From Chloroflexota bacterium (GTDB lineage Bacteria; Chloroflexota; Limnocylindria; Limnocylindrales; CSP1-4), in contig JAHBUZ010000001.1 of NCBI GenBank assembly GCA_019637815.1, positions 1 through 64,000 on the forward strand: a stretch of DNA of 64,000 nucleotides. Reading direction: 5' to 3'. Positions 33,795-42,139 of the stretch are shown in pieces. The notes below the pieces were generated by a model that was not told where the DNA came from, did not search any database, and was given only the letters and a program-made list of their open reading frames with translations. Each line of letters begins with the position of its first letter. Within the stretch, counting starts at the first letter, position 1. Both the position numbers and the translations under genes were made by a program.

Positions 33795-34139
33795 ATGGAC
33801 ACCGCCGATCTCCTGGCCGCCTGGCGCGACGCCGTCCGGGCAGCCGACATGGCCGAACGCCTGGCGCGGGAGGCCGCAGACCGGCTGCACCGCGCCGACA
33901 CCGACGCGGCAGCAGCGGCCGAGGTCGCCGAGCTCGCCCGGAAGGCCGCGGGTGCCGCGGCACGAGCGGCGGAGCGCGCCGCCGGGGTCGCTGCGGAAGC
34001 GGCCCTGCTGGCCGAGCAGCTCCGGGCGCAGGCGCCCGACTTCGATGACGCCGCAGCCGGTGCTCGTGCGGCCGAGGTCGACGCCAGGGCCGCATACGAT
34101 CAGTCCGTCATCGAGGACGGGAACGAACCGACCGCCTGA
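33795..34139 (+). CDS. Ala-rich amphipathic helical protein, paralog 1 of 3
   Basis: 114 aa; the start at 33795 is chosen because it aligns with its paralog at 36320 (MDTADLLAAWRDA versus MSTDDLMKAWREA). An unbroken helix is predicted over residues 1-95: AVRAADMAERLAREAADRL then AEVAELARKAAGAAARAAER. The regular Ala/Glu/Arg pattern resembles LEA-like or phasin-like helices that bind surfaces or polymers. An acidic C-terminus follows. Role inferred from composition and context only. Confidence 0.55.
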   Translation: MDTADLLAAWRDAVRAADMAERLAREAADRLHRADTDAAAAAEVAELARKAAGAAARAAERAAGVAAEAALLAEQLRAQAPDFDDAAAGARAAEVDARAAYDQSVIEDGNEPTA

Positions 34140-34175
34140 CGCCGAGGCGCGGGTCGGCAGGCCCGCACGGCCCGC

Positions 34176-34487
34176 TCATCCGTGGTCGGTGTCGTCTCCG
34201 GAGGGTCGCTCCTCCCTGATCGGCCGGCCGATGGCTGCCTCGAGCCGGTCGACCTGTTCGGGTGAGGGGCGCCATGGTCCGTCGTCGTCCTGCGATGGTG
34301 CGTCGACGGACTGGTCGATGCCGGGCACGGACACGTCGCCGGCGTCGTGGGCGACATCAGCGGGGTCATCGTCCGGATCCCACGTCGGCCCGAGGCCACG
34401 CAGTCGTTCTCGACTCCGGTCGGGTTGCGGCGGTGTGCCGTCGTCGCTCGCCAGCGCGTGCTCTCCGGCGTCCCGATCGATCGTCAC
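34176..34487 (-). CDS. Small acidic disordered protein
   Basis: 103 aa, GTG start in a GTGA overlap with the upstream gene. It is rich in Asp, Pro and Gly (TWDPDDDPADVAHDAGDVSV) with one short helix, PEQVDRLEAAIGRPIREERP. No family recognised. The coupling suggests it is really translated. Confidence 0.45.
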   Translation of the reverse strand: MTIDRDAGEHALASDDGTPPQPDRSRERLRGLGPTWDPDDDPADVAHDAGDVSVPGIDQSVDAPSQDDDGPWRPSPEQVDRLEAAIGRPIREERPSGDDTDHG

Positions 34488-34789
34488 GGCCCGAGACCCT
34501 CGACATCCTCCTCCGCGAGATGGTCGCCCGCCGTATCGACATGCGCATCCGCGGGACCGGGTCGGTGGTCGGGTGATCCTCCGGGCTGTCGAGGTTCGAT
34601 CTTGGGCCTGCCACGGGACGAGGTCGGCAGGTGCCCAGGGTCATCGGCTGCGGGTTCGTCCTCGGAGCGGGCCGGGCGCCGCGGCGCCGGATCCCCCTCG
34701 CACGTGGGCGGCCGCCTGGACCGCGTCCACTGGCCAGGGACCGCCGACGGCGGCGTGTCCACGACGATGGTCTTATCGATGGGTGGCAT
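34484..34789 (-). CDS. SRPBCC N-terminal stub fused to an acidic Pro-rich tail
   Basis: 101 aa with GAGGAG upstream. The first 22 residues (PPIDKTIVVDTPPSAVPGQW) match the start of the full-length SRPBCC protein at 39017 (SRIEKTIEVEAPLTTVYGQW). After GQWT the match stops, and the rest is a hydrophilic tail rich in Asp, Pro, Glu and Arg. It looks like an in-frame deletion or fusion that kept the promoter, ribosome site and first strand. It may be a pseudogene or a reshaped small protein. Confidence 0.5.
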   Translation of the reverse strand: MPPIDKTIVVDTPPSAVPGQWTRSRRPPTCEGDPAPRRPARSEDEPAADDPGHLPTSSRGRPKIEPRQPGGSPDHRPGPADAHVDTAGDHLAEEDVEGLGP

Positions 34790-34813
34790 CCGGTGTCTCC
34801 TCGGTGGTGGATG

Positions 34814-34846
34814 GGAGCGGAGGGCGCCCAGCACGCCCTCCGCTCC
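34814..34846 (-). promoter_or_regulatory. Strong hairpin upstream of the SRPBCC stub
   Basis: A perfect 13-bp stem GGAGCGGAGGGCG / CGCCCTCCGCTCC with a 7-base loop lies 25 bases before the 34789 start. It could be a 5' leader hairpin or mark the end of a transcript. Apart from it, the 430 bases of 34790-35220 show only a divergent regulatory region and no supportable gene. Confidence 0.4.
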
Positions 34847-35220
34847 GAAAGCCGTCGTCGCGAGGGAGGAGCGACAACGGCCGTGATGGTCCACGGCGTC
34901 CGGAGCCGCTTCCTCGGGAGGTGCCGCCGGCTCTCGCCTGGTGGCGCCACGAGGCTCTCGTCCGCCGGCCGACACGGCCCCAGCGTGCGTCGGTCGGCCC
35001 ATCGCCACCATGAGGGCTGGGGTATGACGATCGCGCCGTCGGCAGGCTCGCCGGGATCGCAGGACCGTGACGACCGCGTCGCGGCCGACGCGCGACATCC
35101 TCCCGTCCATGTTCGCCGCCGCCCGACGCGCTGCAACGCGGCCGTGATGGGGCGGCCAACCGCATCCGTCGCGGATCGACCGCCTGGCCGGGCAGCGTGT
35201 CGGCAAGGAGGATCCCACCC

Positions 35221-35766
35221 ATGGAACGGTCGATGAGGCAGCTGCCCGGGACGCCACCGACGGAGCTGGTGGACGAGGCCGAGCACCTGGAGGAGGTACC
35301 ACCGCCACCGGCGCTGGACGAGTTCGCGCCGGGCACCCTGGTGGCCGTGACAGAGGATCTCGGAGGCGCGCATGCGGCCGTCCGTGCGGCCGTCCACGCT
35401 GGCAGTAGCGCGCCGTATGTCCTGGGGCCGGATGCCGTCCTGCGCATGGAGCAGGAGCGCGAGGCCGACCAGGGACGACTCTCGCGGCTGTATCAGCTCC
35501 TCGCCGGGCTCGTCTCCGACCAGCAGACACTCCAGGGCCGATACCTTGACCACGCTCGCGCGGGCCGGTCGATGGTCGTCGCCGACGCGGCCGACGATGA
35601 GACCGTCGAACGCGTCTGGCACGCGATCGAGGCACAGGGAGCCTTCGAGGGGACGTGGTACTCCTCGTCCATCGTCCGCGAGATGTTGCCGTCCGAGCCT
35701 CGTCGGCCCTCCCTGGATCGCCCGCCCGCTGACGTGGGCACCGTGGGCACCGAGACACGGATGTGA
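35221..35766 (+). CDS. Hypothetical protein of the small-protein island
   Basis: 181 aa, AGGAGG 8 bases upstream of the ATG. Residues about 45-155 look globular: VAVTEDLGGAHAAVRAAVHA, YQLLAGLVSDQQTLQGRYLD, GRSMVVADAADDETVERVW and GTWYSSSIVREML. The last part, a strand-helix-strand with a helix starting DETVERV, faintly recalls YflT-like stress domains, but I cannot assign it. The termini are Pro-rich and probably disordered. Confidence 0.5.
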   Translation: MERSMRQLPGTPPTELVDEAEHLEEVPPPPALDEFAPGTLVAVTEDLGGAHAAVRAAVHAGSSAPYVLGPDAVLRMEQEREADQGRLSRLYQLLAGLVSDQQTLQGRYLDHARAGRSMVVADAADDETVERVWHAIEAQGAFEGTWYSSSIVREMLPSEPRRPSLDRPPADVGTVGTETRM

Positions 35767-35960
35767 TCGGATCGCGATGTCTCGGCACCGGATGATCGCC
35801 TCCTGTGCCGGGCAGGGCTCCTAGGATCGCTGGCAGGCACCGAGGCTGTCAAAGATGCGTCGACCCTCGGTGCCGACCATCCGACGTCGTAGGCGACGCG
35901 CGCAGTGGGCTCGCGATACCCGGGTGGACCGGAAGGTGGGGTGTTTCGTCGGCTGCCGGT

Positions 35961-36320
35961 CTACCGCTGGCCCGCCGACGGCTCGTGGGCGTCACCCGCC
36001 AGCCCGTCAGACTGGCGGAGAGCGGCACCAGCGTGCGCCTCGGTCGCCCGGGCGACATCGGCGACCTCCCGGCTGCGAGCCGCCTCGTCATGCGAGGCCG
36101 TGGCGATGACCTTGGCCTCGGCGGATGCGGCGGTCAGGCGCTCCGCCACGATGCGCGTCGTCGCGGCTGCCTTCTGGGCCATCGCCGCGATCTCCATGGC
36201 GGTCTCGGCGCGCAGCTCGGCCTCCTGGAGCGTGGTGACGGCGTCGTCCGCGAGCTGCTCGGCGAGCTCGGCCGCGCGCACCGCTTCCCGCCAGGCCTTC
36301 ATCAGGTCGTCCGTGCTCAT
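35961..36320 (-). CDS. Ala-rich amphipathic helical protein, paralog 2 of 3
   Basis: 119 aa, GGAG upstream. It starts MSTDDLMKAWREAVRAAELA and continues as one long helix (AETAMEIAAMAQKAAATTRI, AERLTAASAEAKVIATASHD). It aligns end to end with the 33795 protein and at the N-terminus with the 41784 protein. LEA-like or phasin-like behaviour is an inference. It lies 140 bases behind a membrane protein gene on the same strand. Confidence 0.55.
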   Translation of the reverse strand: MSTDDLMKAWREAVRAAELAEQLADDAVTTLQEAELRAETAMEIAAMAQKAAATTRIVAERLTAASAEAKVIATASHDEAARSREVADVARATEAHAGAALRQSDGLAGDAHEPSAGQR

Positions 36321-36460
36321 GGTCGGGTCTCCATCCGCGTCCGAGGAGGGCATGGTACCCGGGGAAGGCCATCCGGAACCCTCGGGATGCGAACGCCGCG
36401 CGGGGGGATGCTTCGTCGACCCGCAACGCCTGGCCGCCGGCCTCCCGGACGAGCTCCTGG

Positions 36461-37618
36461 TCAGCGGCGCCGCGAGCCATCCCGGCCGGGTCGGATGACC
36501 AGCGAGAGGATGTCCAGCAGGAGCAGCGCCGCGATGCCCAGCGCACCCGCCCAGTCGAGGAGACGCCGGCCACGGGCAGGAGCCTCCGGGCGGGAGTCGT
36601 CCCAGGGCAGCTCCGCGTCGATCGCCTCGGGCACGCCGCCCATCCCGCCATCCGCCCCAGCCACCTGGAGCTGGAGCCGCATCCGGCGGAGCGTCTCCCA
36701 GTCGTCGAAGCCGAGGACGGACGTGGCGAGCCGTCGGTCGACCCGTGCGAGCAGCGGCCCGGTCTCGGCCGGGTCCATCCGGCTCGCCCGGATGATGTCG
36801 TCCTCGATGGCCTGGGCATCGGCCGAGACGGTGAGCCATGCCGGGGCGCCGACCAGCCCCGTCGCCGCCGCGGCGCGGGCCCGGGCGACGGTGACGCGTG
36901 CCCCCGACATCGCGAGGTCCGAGGGATAGACCAGGATCTCGAGGTCGGCGCGCACGAGGAGCACGAGCTGGTCGGGGACGAGGCTGCCGAGGGCCTGACC
37001 CGCGACGCGGTCGAGCAGTCGGGGCGGGGCCGAGACCAGGCACGGTGCCGGACGGACCAGGGTGTCGAGCCCTGCGTCCGAGAGCGTGGTCCGGAGCGTG
37101 CGCACGACGGCCTCGTAGCCATCAGGCTGGACGATCACGGGCAGATGCGTGTCCTCCCAGCGCTTCGACAGGGCGCGCAACCGGCGCACGAGGGCGACGA
37201 CCGCCAGGAACGCGATGGTGAGGGCGAGGAGCGCGGTGAACGGATATCCCCGGAGCACCGCGACCACCAGCGCGCCACCGGACGGGCGGGCATCGGCTCG
37301 CATGGCCCAGACGCCCACGGCCCCGACGAGCAGCGGCAGGAGCAGGACCACGCCGAGCATGCCCCAGCGCACCCATGCTTCCTCCACCCAGCCAGGTCGA
37401 GGGATCGCAGCGACGAGCAGGGTCCCGACGTCCGGCACCACCGCCCCGACGATGGCCGCGACCCACACCAGCGAACCGACGGCCACCAGGCCCAGGATCG
37501 CCTGGCGCCTCGGATCGACCCGCCCGAAGAGGAGGATGGTCGCCCAACCGAGGAGCGCGTTGACGACCCTGCCGGCGAACCGGCCGAGCATGGTGAAGAG
37601 CGATGCGAGGATGGCCAT
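36461..37618 (-). CDS. Multi-span membrane protein of unknown function
   Basis: 385 aa. TM segments are visible at about 40-62, 85-108, 122-150 and 350-368 (LGIAALLLLDILSLVI). A soluble middle domain of about 190 residues is cytoplasmic or extracellular: HLPVIVQPDGYEAVVRTLRT, VPDQLVLLVRADLEILVYPS, LATSVLGFDDWETLRRM. No family recognised. An Arg-rich end suggests a cytoplasmic C-terminus. Confidence 0.65.
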   Translation of the reverse strand: MAILASLFTMLGRFAGRVVNALLGWATILLFGRVDPRRQAILGLVAVGSLVWVAAIVGAVVPDVGTLLVAAIPRPGWVEEAWVRWGMLGVVLLLPLLVGAVGVWAMRADARPSGGALVVAVLRGYPFTALLALTIAFLAVVALVRRLRALSKRWEDTHLPVIVQPDGYEAVVRTLRTTLSDAGLDTLVRPAPCLVSAPPRLLDRVAGQALGSLVPDQLVLLVRADLEILVYPSDLAMSGARVTVARARAAAATGLVGAPAWLTVSADAQAIEDDIIRASRMDPAETGPLLARVDRRLATSVLGFDDWETLRRMRLQLQVAGADGGMGGVPEAIDAELPWDDSRPEAPARGRRLLDWAGALGIAALLLLDILSLVIRPGRDGSRRR

Positions 37619-37728
37619 GCCCGGAGCATCCCGCAGGCCCGGTCCCCACGGCTATGCGCCAGGCGGACCGCCGCCATCACATCGGCGTGACAGCTGGCTT
37701 TCCGCGGGCCCTTCGCCATACTGCCTCG

Positions 37729-38085
37729 ATGGCTTCCTACACGGTCAACGAACGTGCCATCGAGCATGCACGGCGACTCATCGCGGGTCGGCAGTACGTC
37801 CTTCGGAGCGACTGGGGCGAGGTCCAGCCGCGTGCCGAGGACGAGAACCGGTACCTCGGACGACATGACTGGGACGACTACGCCGCCTGGCACCTCGGCC
37901 TGACCGACGGCGCGACGGAGGGCACCAAGGCCCGCTATGCGTTCGTGCTGGGCGACCTCCGGCGGATCCATCGCTCGGCCATCATCGCCTGCCACTACCG
38001 CGCCGCGGAGTGGCGCCACAAGGCGATCGAGCTGGCCGCCCACGACCTGCTCCAGGTGCTCGACCGGCGGGCCGGCATCGGGTAG
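37729..38085 (+). CDS. Conserved hypothetical protein
   Basis: 118 aa. Start at 37729 (MASYTVNERAIEHARRLIAG). The sequence YVLRSDWGEVQPRAEDEN, WDDYAAWHLGLTDGA and FVYGDL-like FVLGDLRRIHRSAIIACHYR belongs to a well conserved uncharacterised family that I know from actinobacterial genomes. The HLGL, RRIHRS and ACHYRAAEWRHK motifs are its hallmarks. No function is assigned. Confidence 0.75.
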   Translation: MASYTVNERAIEHARRLIAGRQYVLRSDWGEVQPRAEDENRYLGRHDWDDYAAWHLGLTDGATEGTKARYAFVLGDLRRIHRSAIIACHYRAAEWRHKAIELAAHDLLQVLDRRAGIG

Positions 38086-38357
38086 CACGTCGCGTGCTCC
38101 TGAGACTCCGCTTCGGAGGCTTCCCGCGGACCTGCGCGCGACCCGCGAGCGACTCAGGCGCCGAACGCTCTCAGGAATCCCAGTGTGGCGCTCCCGACGA
38201 GCGTGGCATGGACGCCGACACCCGGGGACGCCCGACCGCTGCCCGACATGTCCGGGGTCGCCTGCGGTGCATGGGGATCGCGGTCGCGCTGTCCGAACGC
38301 GGACCCCCAGCGTGCACGGCCACCCCGGGACCCGCGGCGTGGGGCGATACTCGCGTC

Positions 38358-38900
38358 ATGACAGCGGTCGCCCCTGACCCGTCGCATCCGGTCGCGCTCG
38401 TCGTCGTCGATGTGCAGCAGGGGTTCGTCGTGCCCGAGACACAGGCGATCGTGCCCCGCATCGTCGATCACATCGAGCATGCGCGAGAGCGGTACGCGCT
38501 GGTCATCGCGACACGATTCGTCAACCGGCCGGGATCGCTGTACGAGACCGAGCGGGACTGGCCCGCGATGGCCGATCGGCCGGCGACCGACCTGCTGCCC
38601 GGTGTGAGGGCCGCGGCCGACCTGGTCATCACCAAGCACGGGCTCGCTCCGAGGCCGGAGGATCTGGTGCCGGCGCTCCGGGAGCGTGACGTCGAGCGGG
38701 TGGAGCTGTGCGGGATCGATACCGATCAGTGCGTGCTCGCGACCGCGCTGCTGCTGTGGGACGCGCGCATCGCGCCGCGGGTGCTCGCCGAGCTGTGTGC
38801 CTCGTCCGGCGGGGTGGACATGCACACGGCCGGGCTCGCCATCGCGCGCCGTTCCATCGGCGACCGGAACGTGACCGACACCCGGGGTCGGCCCATCTGA
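38358..38900 (+). CDS. Isochorismatase-family cysteine hydrolase
   Basis: 180 aa. The catalytic triad of the family is visible: Asp in LVVVDVQQGF, Lys in LVITKHG, Cys in CGIDTDQCVLATALLLWD. Members hydrolyse nicotinamide, ureas, carbamoyl compounds or isochorismate. Nothing in the context narrows the substrate. The start at 38358 lacks a strong ribosome site. Confidence 0.85.
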   Translation: MTAVAPDPSHPVALVVVDVQQGFVVPETQAIVPRIVDHIEHARERYALVIATRFVNRPGSLYETERDWPAMADRPATDLLPGVRAAADLVITKHGLAPRPEDLVPALRERDVERVELCGIDTDQCVLATALLLWDARIAPRVLAELCASSGGVDMHTAGLAIARRSIGDRNVTDTRGRPI

Positions 38901-39016
38901 CGCGGATCCGGGACCGCTTGTCATGCGATCGGCATCCGACCGCCTCGGCCGGTCGGTCGCGCGTGACCGTCCGTCCGTCAGCGTTGGCTGCGGGATGCCA
39001 GCACGGAGGCGACAAG

Positions 39017-39598
39017 ATGTCACGGATCGAGAAGACCATCGAGGTGGAGGCACCACTCACGACCGTCTATGGGCAATGGACGCAGTTCGAGTCGTTCCCG
39101 GAGTTCATGGACGGGGTGACACGCGTCGAGCAGGTCGACGACCGGACCCTGACATGGGAGGCGGAGATCGGCGGACGGACACGGACCTGGATGGCGCGCG
39201 TCACCGACCAGACGCCCGACGTCCGGATCGCCTGGATGACCATCGACGGAGCGCAGAACGACGGCGCGGTCACCTTCCGCCCCATCACGGACCGTCGGAC
39301 CGAGGTGCGACTCGTCATCGATGCCGATCCCGACGGCATCATCGAGGAGGTCGGCGACCGGCTGGGCTTCCTCGACCGGCGCGTGGAGGGCGACCCCGAG
39401 CGCTTCAAGGCGTTCATCGAGGCCCGCGGCATCCCCACCGGGCGTTGGGATGGCGAGATCCACGGGGACGCCGTCTCGCCGGGTACCCGGATCGACGCCA
39501 CCGGGTCATCGACCGCCGATCTCCACCATGGCGACCTCTCGGACGAGCGGCACGGTGCGGCAACGACCACCCGAGCTAGCGGCGACGCGCGGTCATAG
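39017..39598 (+). CDS. SRPBCC (polyketide cyclase/dehydrase) family protein
   Basis: 193 aa, GGAGG upstream. Residues 1-145 form the helix-grip fold: IEKTIEVEAPLTTVYGQWTQ, FPEFMDGVTRVEQVDDRTL, TEVRLVIDADPDGIIEEVGD, and RLGFLDRRVEGDPERFKAFI. Such proteins bind hydrophobic ligands, and this subgroup is common beside stress genes. A 50-residue hydrophilic tail follows. A truncated copy is at 34484-34789. Confidence 0.8.
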   Translation: MSRIEKTIEVEAPLTTVYGQWTQFESFPEFMDGVTRVEQVDDRTLTWEAEIGGRTRTWMARVTDQTPDVRIAWMTIDGAQNDGAVTFRPITDRRTEVRLVIDADPDGIIEEVGDRLGFLDRRVEGDPERFKAFIEARGIPTGRWDGEIHGDAVSPGTRIDATGSSTADLHHGDLSDERHGAATTTRASGDARS

Positions 39599-39741
39599 TG
39601 GTCGAGGCGGCACCGCCGCCACGGCGAGGGGCGCTGGTCCAAGCGATCGTCCGGCGGTCGGCGGTCGGCTCGGGCCGGAGGGACACGCGCCGTCCCAGTC
39701 ACTCTAACCCGCCCAGGCCGGCGAATGGGCCGAGCATCGAG

Positions 39742-40008
39742 TCATCGATGGACGCCGCTACCCGGGAGGGGTGGGCGTCCCCGACGCCTTCCGGTGGCCG
39801 TTCGTCCGGACCGCCCTCCCCGTCCGAAGGGACGCCGATCCTCTCGGCGACTGGTGTTGACCCAGACCCCATCGCGATACACGTACCACACGAGCCGATC
39901 CTCTCCTGTCAGGTCGCGCAGCCGGACCACGGCGTCCGGGTATCGATCACGCAGATAGCGCTGGAGTCGCGCGGGCTCCCAGACGGTGGGCCGCCACGCA
40001 GAGACCAC
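39742..40008 (-). CDS. Small hypothetical basic protein
   Basis: 88 aa, GTG start. The first 52 residues look structured (WRPTVWEPARLQRYLRDRYP, DRLVWYVYRDGVWVN); the rest is an Arg/Gly-rich tail. No family recognised. Real coding is suggested by the aromatic-rich core, but it remains uncertain. Confidence 0.38.
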   Translation of the reverse strand: MVSAWRPTVWEPARLQRYLRDRYPDAVVRLRDLTGEDRLVWYVYRDGVWVNTSRREDRRPFGRGGRSGRTATGRRRGRPPLPGSGVHR

Positions 40009-40102
40009 GCGTCCGAACGTCTCGTCATCGCGGGGGTTGAGGAGAGCTCGGGAGTGACCTGGGCGTGCAGGGGTCCCTGGGAGGTCGCAGGTACGGTGCG
40101 GG

Positions 40103-40234
40103 TCATGACCTCGACCCCGTCGTGGCGAACGACCCCTGGATGAGGGATACCACGATCGTCGGTACCGCGACGATGACGCCGCGGGCCGCGAGGACCATCA
40201 CCGCGAGCGGTGGCCGTCCGCGACCGCAGGACAT
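40103..40234 (-). CDS. 43-aa single-TM small protein
   Basis: It begins MSCGRGRPPLAVMVLAARG and carries one hydrophobic helix to about residue 34. A very strong ribosome site, GGAGGAGGGG, sits 6 bases before the ATG, which is the main reason for calling it. No family is recognised. The 330 bases between this start and the micropeptide at 40563 contain no other supportable gene and probably divergent promoters. Confidence 0.45.
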   Translation of the reverse strand: MSCGRGRPPLAVMVLAARGVIVAVPTIVVSLIQGSFATTGSRS

Positions 40235-40562
40235 GGGGGCCCCTCCTCCGTACGAACGAGGCGTCCCGTCGTGCCACGCACTGTGGACGGCGAGGCATTG
40301 CACCACTCGTTGCATGCCGTGGTGGGGTGTTGCGGCCGTCTTGCGACGATCCCGCCCACCTGCCCGAGCGTCGTCGGGTCCCATGCCGATCTCCCGGTGC
40401 GACCGCGGCCGACACGAGCACGGTGGCCGGATCGCGATGGGTCGTAGAGGTCTCGGCCTCGTCCGCGACCGCGCGTGCAATCACCGATCTCCCACCATCA
40501 CGCCAGGGTCGCCCGGCGAGCCGATCGAGCCGATGCCGAACCGAGAAGCGAAGGAGACACGC

Positions 40563-40628
40563 ATGGGGATCATCGGGTTGCTCGTGGTCCTGATCCTGCT
40601 CATCGTCCTGCTGCGGCTGATCGCGTGA
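40563..40628 (+). CDS. 21-aa membrane micropeptide
   Basis: AAGGAGA is 5 bases before the ATG. After MG the peptide is almost wholly Ile/Leu/Val, one membrane span, ending with RLIA. It lies 31 bases before a four-TM membrane protein gene and is probably cotranscribed. The perfect ribosome site and pure TM composition argue for translation. Too short for homology to be judged. Confidence 0.5.
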   Translation: MGIIGLLVVLILLIVLLRLIA

Positions 40629-40659
40629 ACGGCCCGGCCCTTCCATGGAGGTCGAACCC

Positions 40660-41262
40660 ATGAGCCATCTGTCGGACCCTGCGCTCACCCAGACCGCCTA
40701 CGCGCCTCCCCCCGTGGTGGCGGCGCCGACCGTCGAGGCCACTCCGGCAGACCTCCAGCAGCTCAAGTGGGGGCCCATCTGGGCCGGCCTGCTGATGGCG
40801 CTGGGGGTGTTCTTCCTGCTCAGCCTCGCAGCCATCGCGACCGGGCTCCAGGCGGCGCCCGGCGCAGCCGAGGAGGACCTCGGCATGGTGGCGGTCGTCG
40901 TGACGAGCGCCATCGCGATCGTCTCGTTCTTCCTGGGCGGCTTCGTCTCGGCCTGGTCGGCGGGATTGTCCGATGCGGGTCGCGCGATCCTCAACGGGTT
41001 CCTGGTCTGGACCCTCTGGCTGGCGATCGTCATCCTCCTGGCGGCGTTGGGCTTCGGGGCCCTCGTGGGCGCCATGGGCGCGCTGTTCGGCGACGTGGCT
41101 GTGACCGGACCCGACGTCGATCCCGCCGAGCTCGTCGACATCCTCCGCTCGAGCGCCTGGCAGACGTTGCTCGCACTCGGTCTGACGGCGGTCGCTGCCA
41201 CCCTTGGCGGCGCGGTCGGCGCGCGTGAGGAGCTGCGGGGACGATGGCGGACGTTCCGATGA
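40660..41262 (+). CDS. Four-TM membrane protein of unknown function
   Basis: 200 aa; start at 40660 because GGAGGT lies 9 bases upstream. A cytoplasmic Pro-rich N-terminus of 45 residues is followed by TM helices near 45-68, 82-104, 115-142 and 170-190, with Gly-rich packing (GALVGAMGALFG). The layout recalls YrzE/TIGR04086-like small permease proteins, unassigned. The stop overlaps the next ATG. Confidence 0.6.
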   Translation: MSHLSDPALTQTAYAPPPVVAAPTVEATPADLQQLKWGPIWAGLLMALGVFFLLSLAAIATGLQAAPGAAEEDLGMVAVVVTSAIAIVSFFLGGFVSAWSAGLSDAGRAILNGFLVWTLWLAIVILLAALGFGALVGAMGALFGDVAVTGPDVDPAELVDILRSSAWQTLLALGLTAVAATLGGAVGAREELRGRWRTFR

Positions 41263-41633
41263 GCCATCCGGATCCGTCGCGGACGCAGCCGGAGGCCCCC
41301 CTCGACCGCGCAGGTCGCCCGGACGACCGCTTCGATGGGACCGACAGCGGGCACGACGGCTGGGACACGCCCTACCCACCCGGCGACGCGGCGTCCGAGA
41401 GTCCGAGGGGGTCGACCGACCCGGCCCTGGCCGACCATGCCGAGGCCGAGACGGCCGGCCCGGGCTCGACCTCGCGGCGTGCCGCGACCGGGTCCACAGC
41501 AGATGTCGAGCCCGGGCATCCCGACGACCGGGGCCGGTCCTCGTCTGGGCCATCGGAGCCCGCACGGTGGGTCGATGGGACCGCGTACGAGACCGACGGC
41601 CCCGACGAGCCCGCGGGCACGCCACAGCGCTGA
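41259..41633 (+). CDS. Acidic disordered protein
   Basis: 124 aa, start in an ATGA overlap with the membrane protein gene. It is almost entirely Pro, Asp, Gly, Ser and Thr (PDDRFDGTDSGHDGWDTPYP) with no predicted fold. It is the third such protein in the island. Coupling to a membrane protein gene suggests a partner role. Confidence 0.5.
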   Translation: MSHPDPSRTQPEAPLDRAGRPDDRFDGTDSGHDGWDTPYPPGDAASESPRGSTDPALADHAEAETAGPGSTSRRAATGSTADVEPGHPDDRGRSSSGPSEPARWVDGTAYETDGPDEPAGTPQR

Positions 41634-41652
41634 CCCGACCCTTCCCCTCCCG

Positions 41653-41692
41653 GACATGACCCGTCCCCGACCACCCGGGGGCGGGTCATGTC
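41653..41692 (+). terminator. Hairpin terminator after the acidic protein gene
   Basis: Arms GACATGACCCG and CGGGTCATGTC (11 bp) extend inward by CCCC/GGGG with one mismatch. No T-tract follows. It lies 20 bases after the stop of the 41259 gene. Confidence 0.6.
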
Positions 41693-41783
41693 GTGTCCGA
41701 GGACACACACGATGGCCCAAGACACATCACTGCAACCCCGACCTCGCGACCTCAGCGGCACGTGCAAGCGGCGGTCCGCCACG

Positions 41784-42071
41784 ATGACGCACATGGACGA
41801 CGACCCCGAGGCGAAGGAGGACCTGCTGACCGCCTGGCAGGACGCGCGGCTGGCCGCCGAGCTCGCCCAGCGTCTGGCCGAGGACGCGTCGCGCATGGCA
41901 TCGCGGGTCGGCCACCTGGCGACGGGATTCCCGGAGCTGCGAACGGTCGCCGAGCAGGCCGCCGCTTCGGCCGAGGTGGCACATGCGCGAGCGCGTGCCG
42001 CGGCGGACGAGGCTGCCCGGCGTCGTGCGACGGTGGACGGCCACCCAGCAGGCATGACCCGCGGCCGATAG
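41784..42071 (+). CDS. Ala-rich amphipathic helical protein, paralog 3 of 3
   Basis: 95 aa (ATG 41784; 41793 also possible). It shows DLLTAWQDARLAAELAQRLA and then a helix with AEQAAASAEVAHARARAAAD. The N-terminal 25 residues align with the proteins at 33795 and 36320, while the middle is shorter. It has a positively charged end. Same LEA-like or phasin-like inference as its paralogs. Confidence 0.5.
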   Translation: MTHMDDDPEAKEDLLTAWQDARLAAELAQRLAEDASRMASRVGHLATGFPELRTVAEQAAASAEVAHARARAAADEAARRRATVDGHPAGMTRGR

Positions 42072-42139
42072 GCGGCATCGACCATGCCGGGCGCGGGCCA
42101 TCCGTGGGGCGATCGTGAGTCGTCGGCCAGCGGGCCCCG

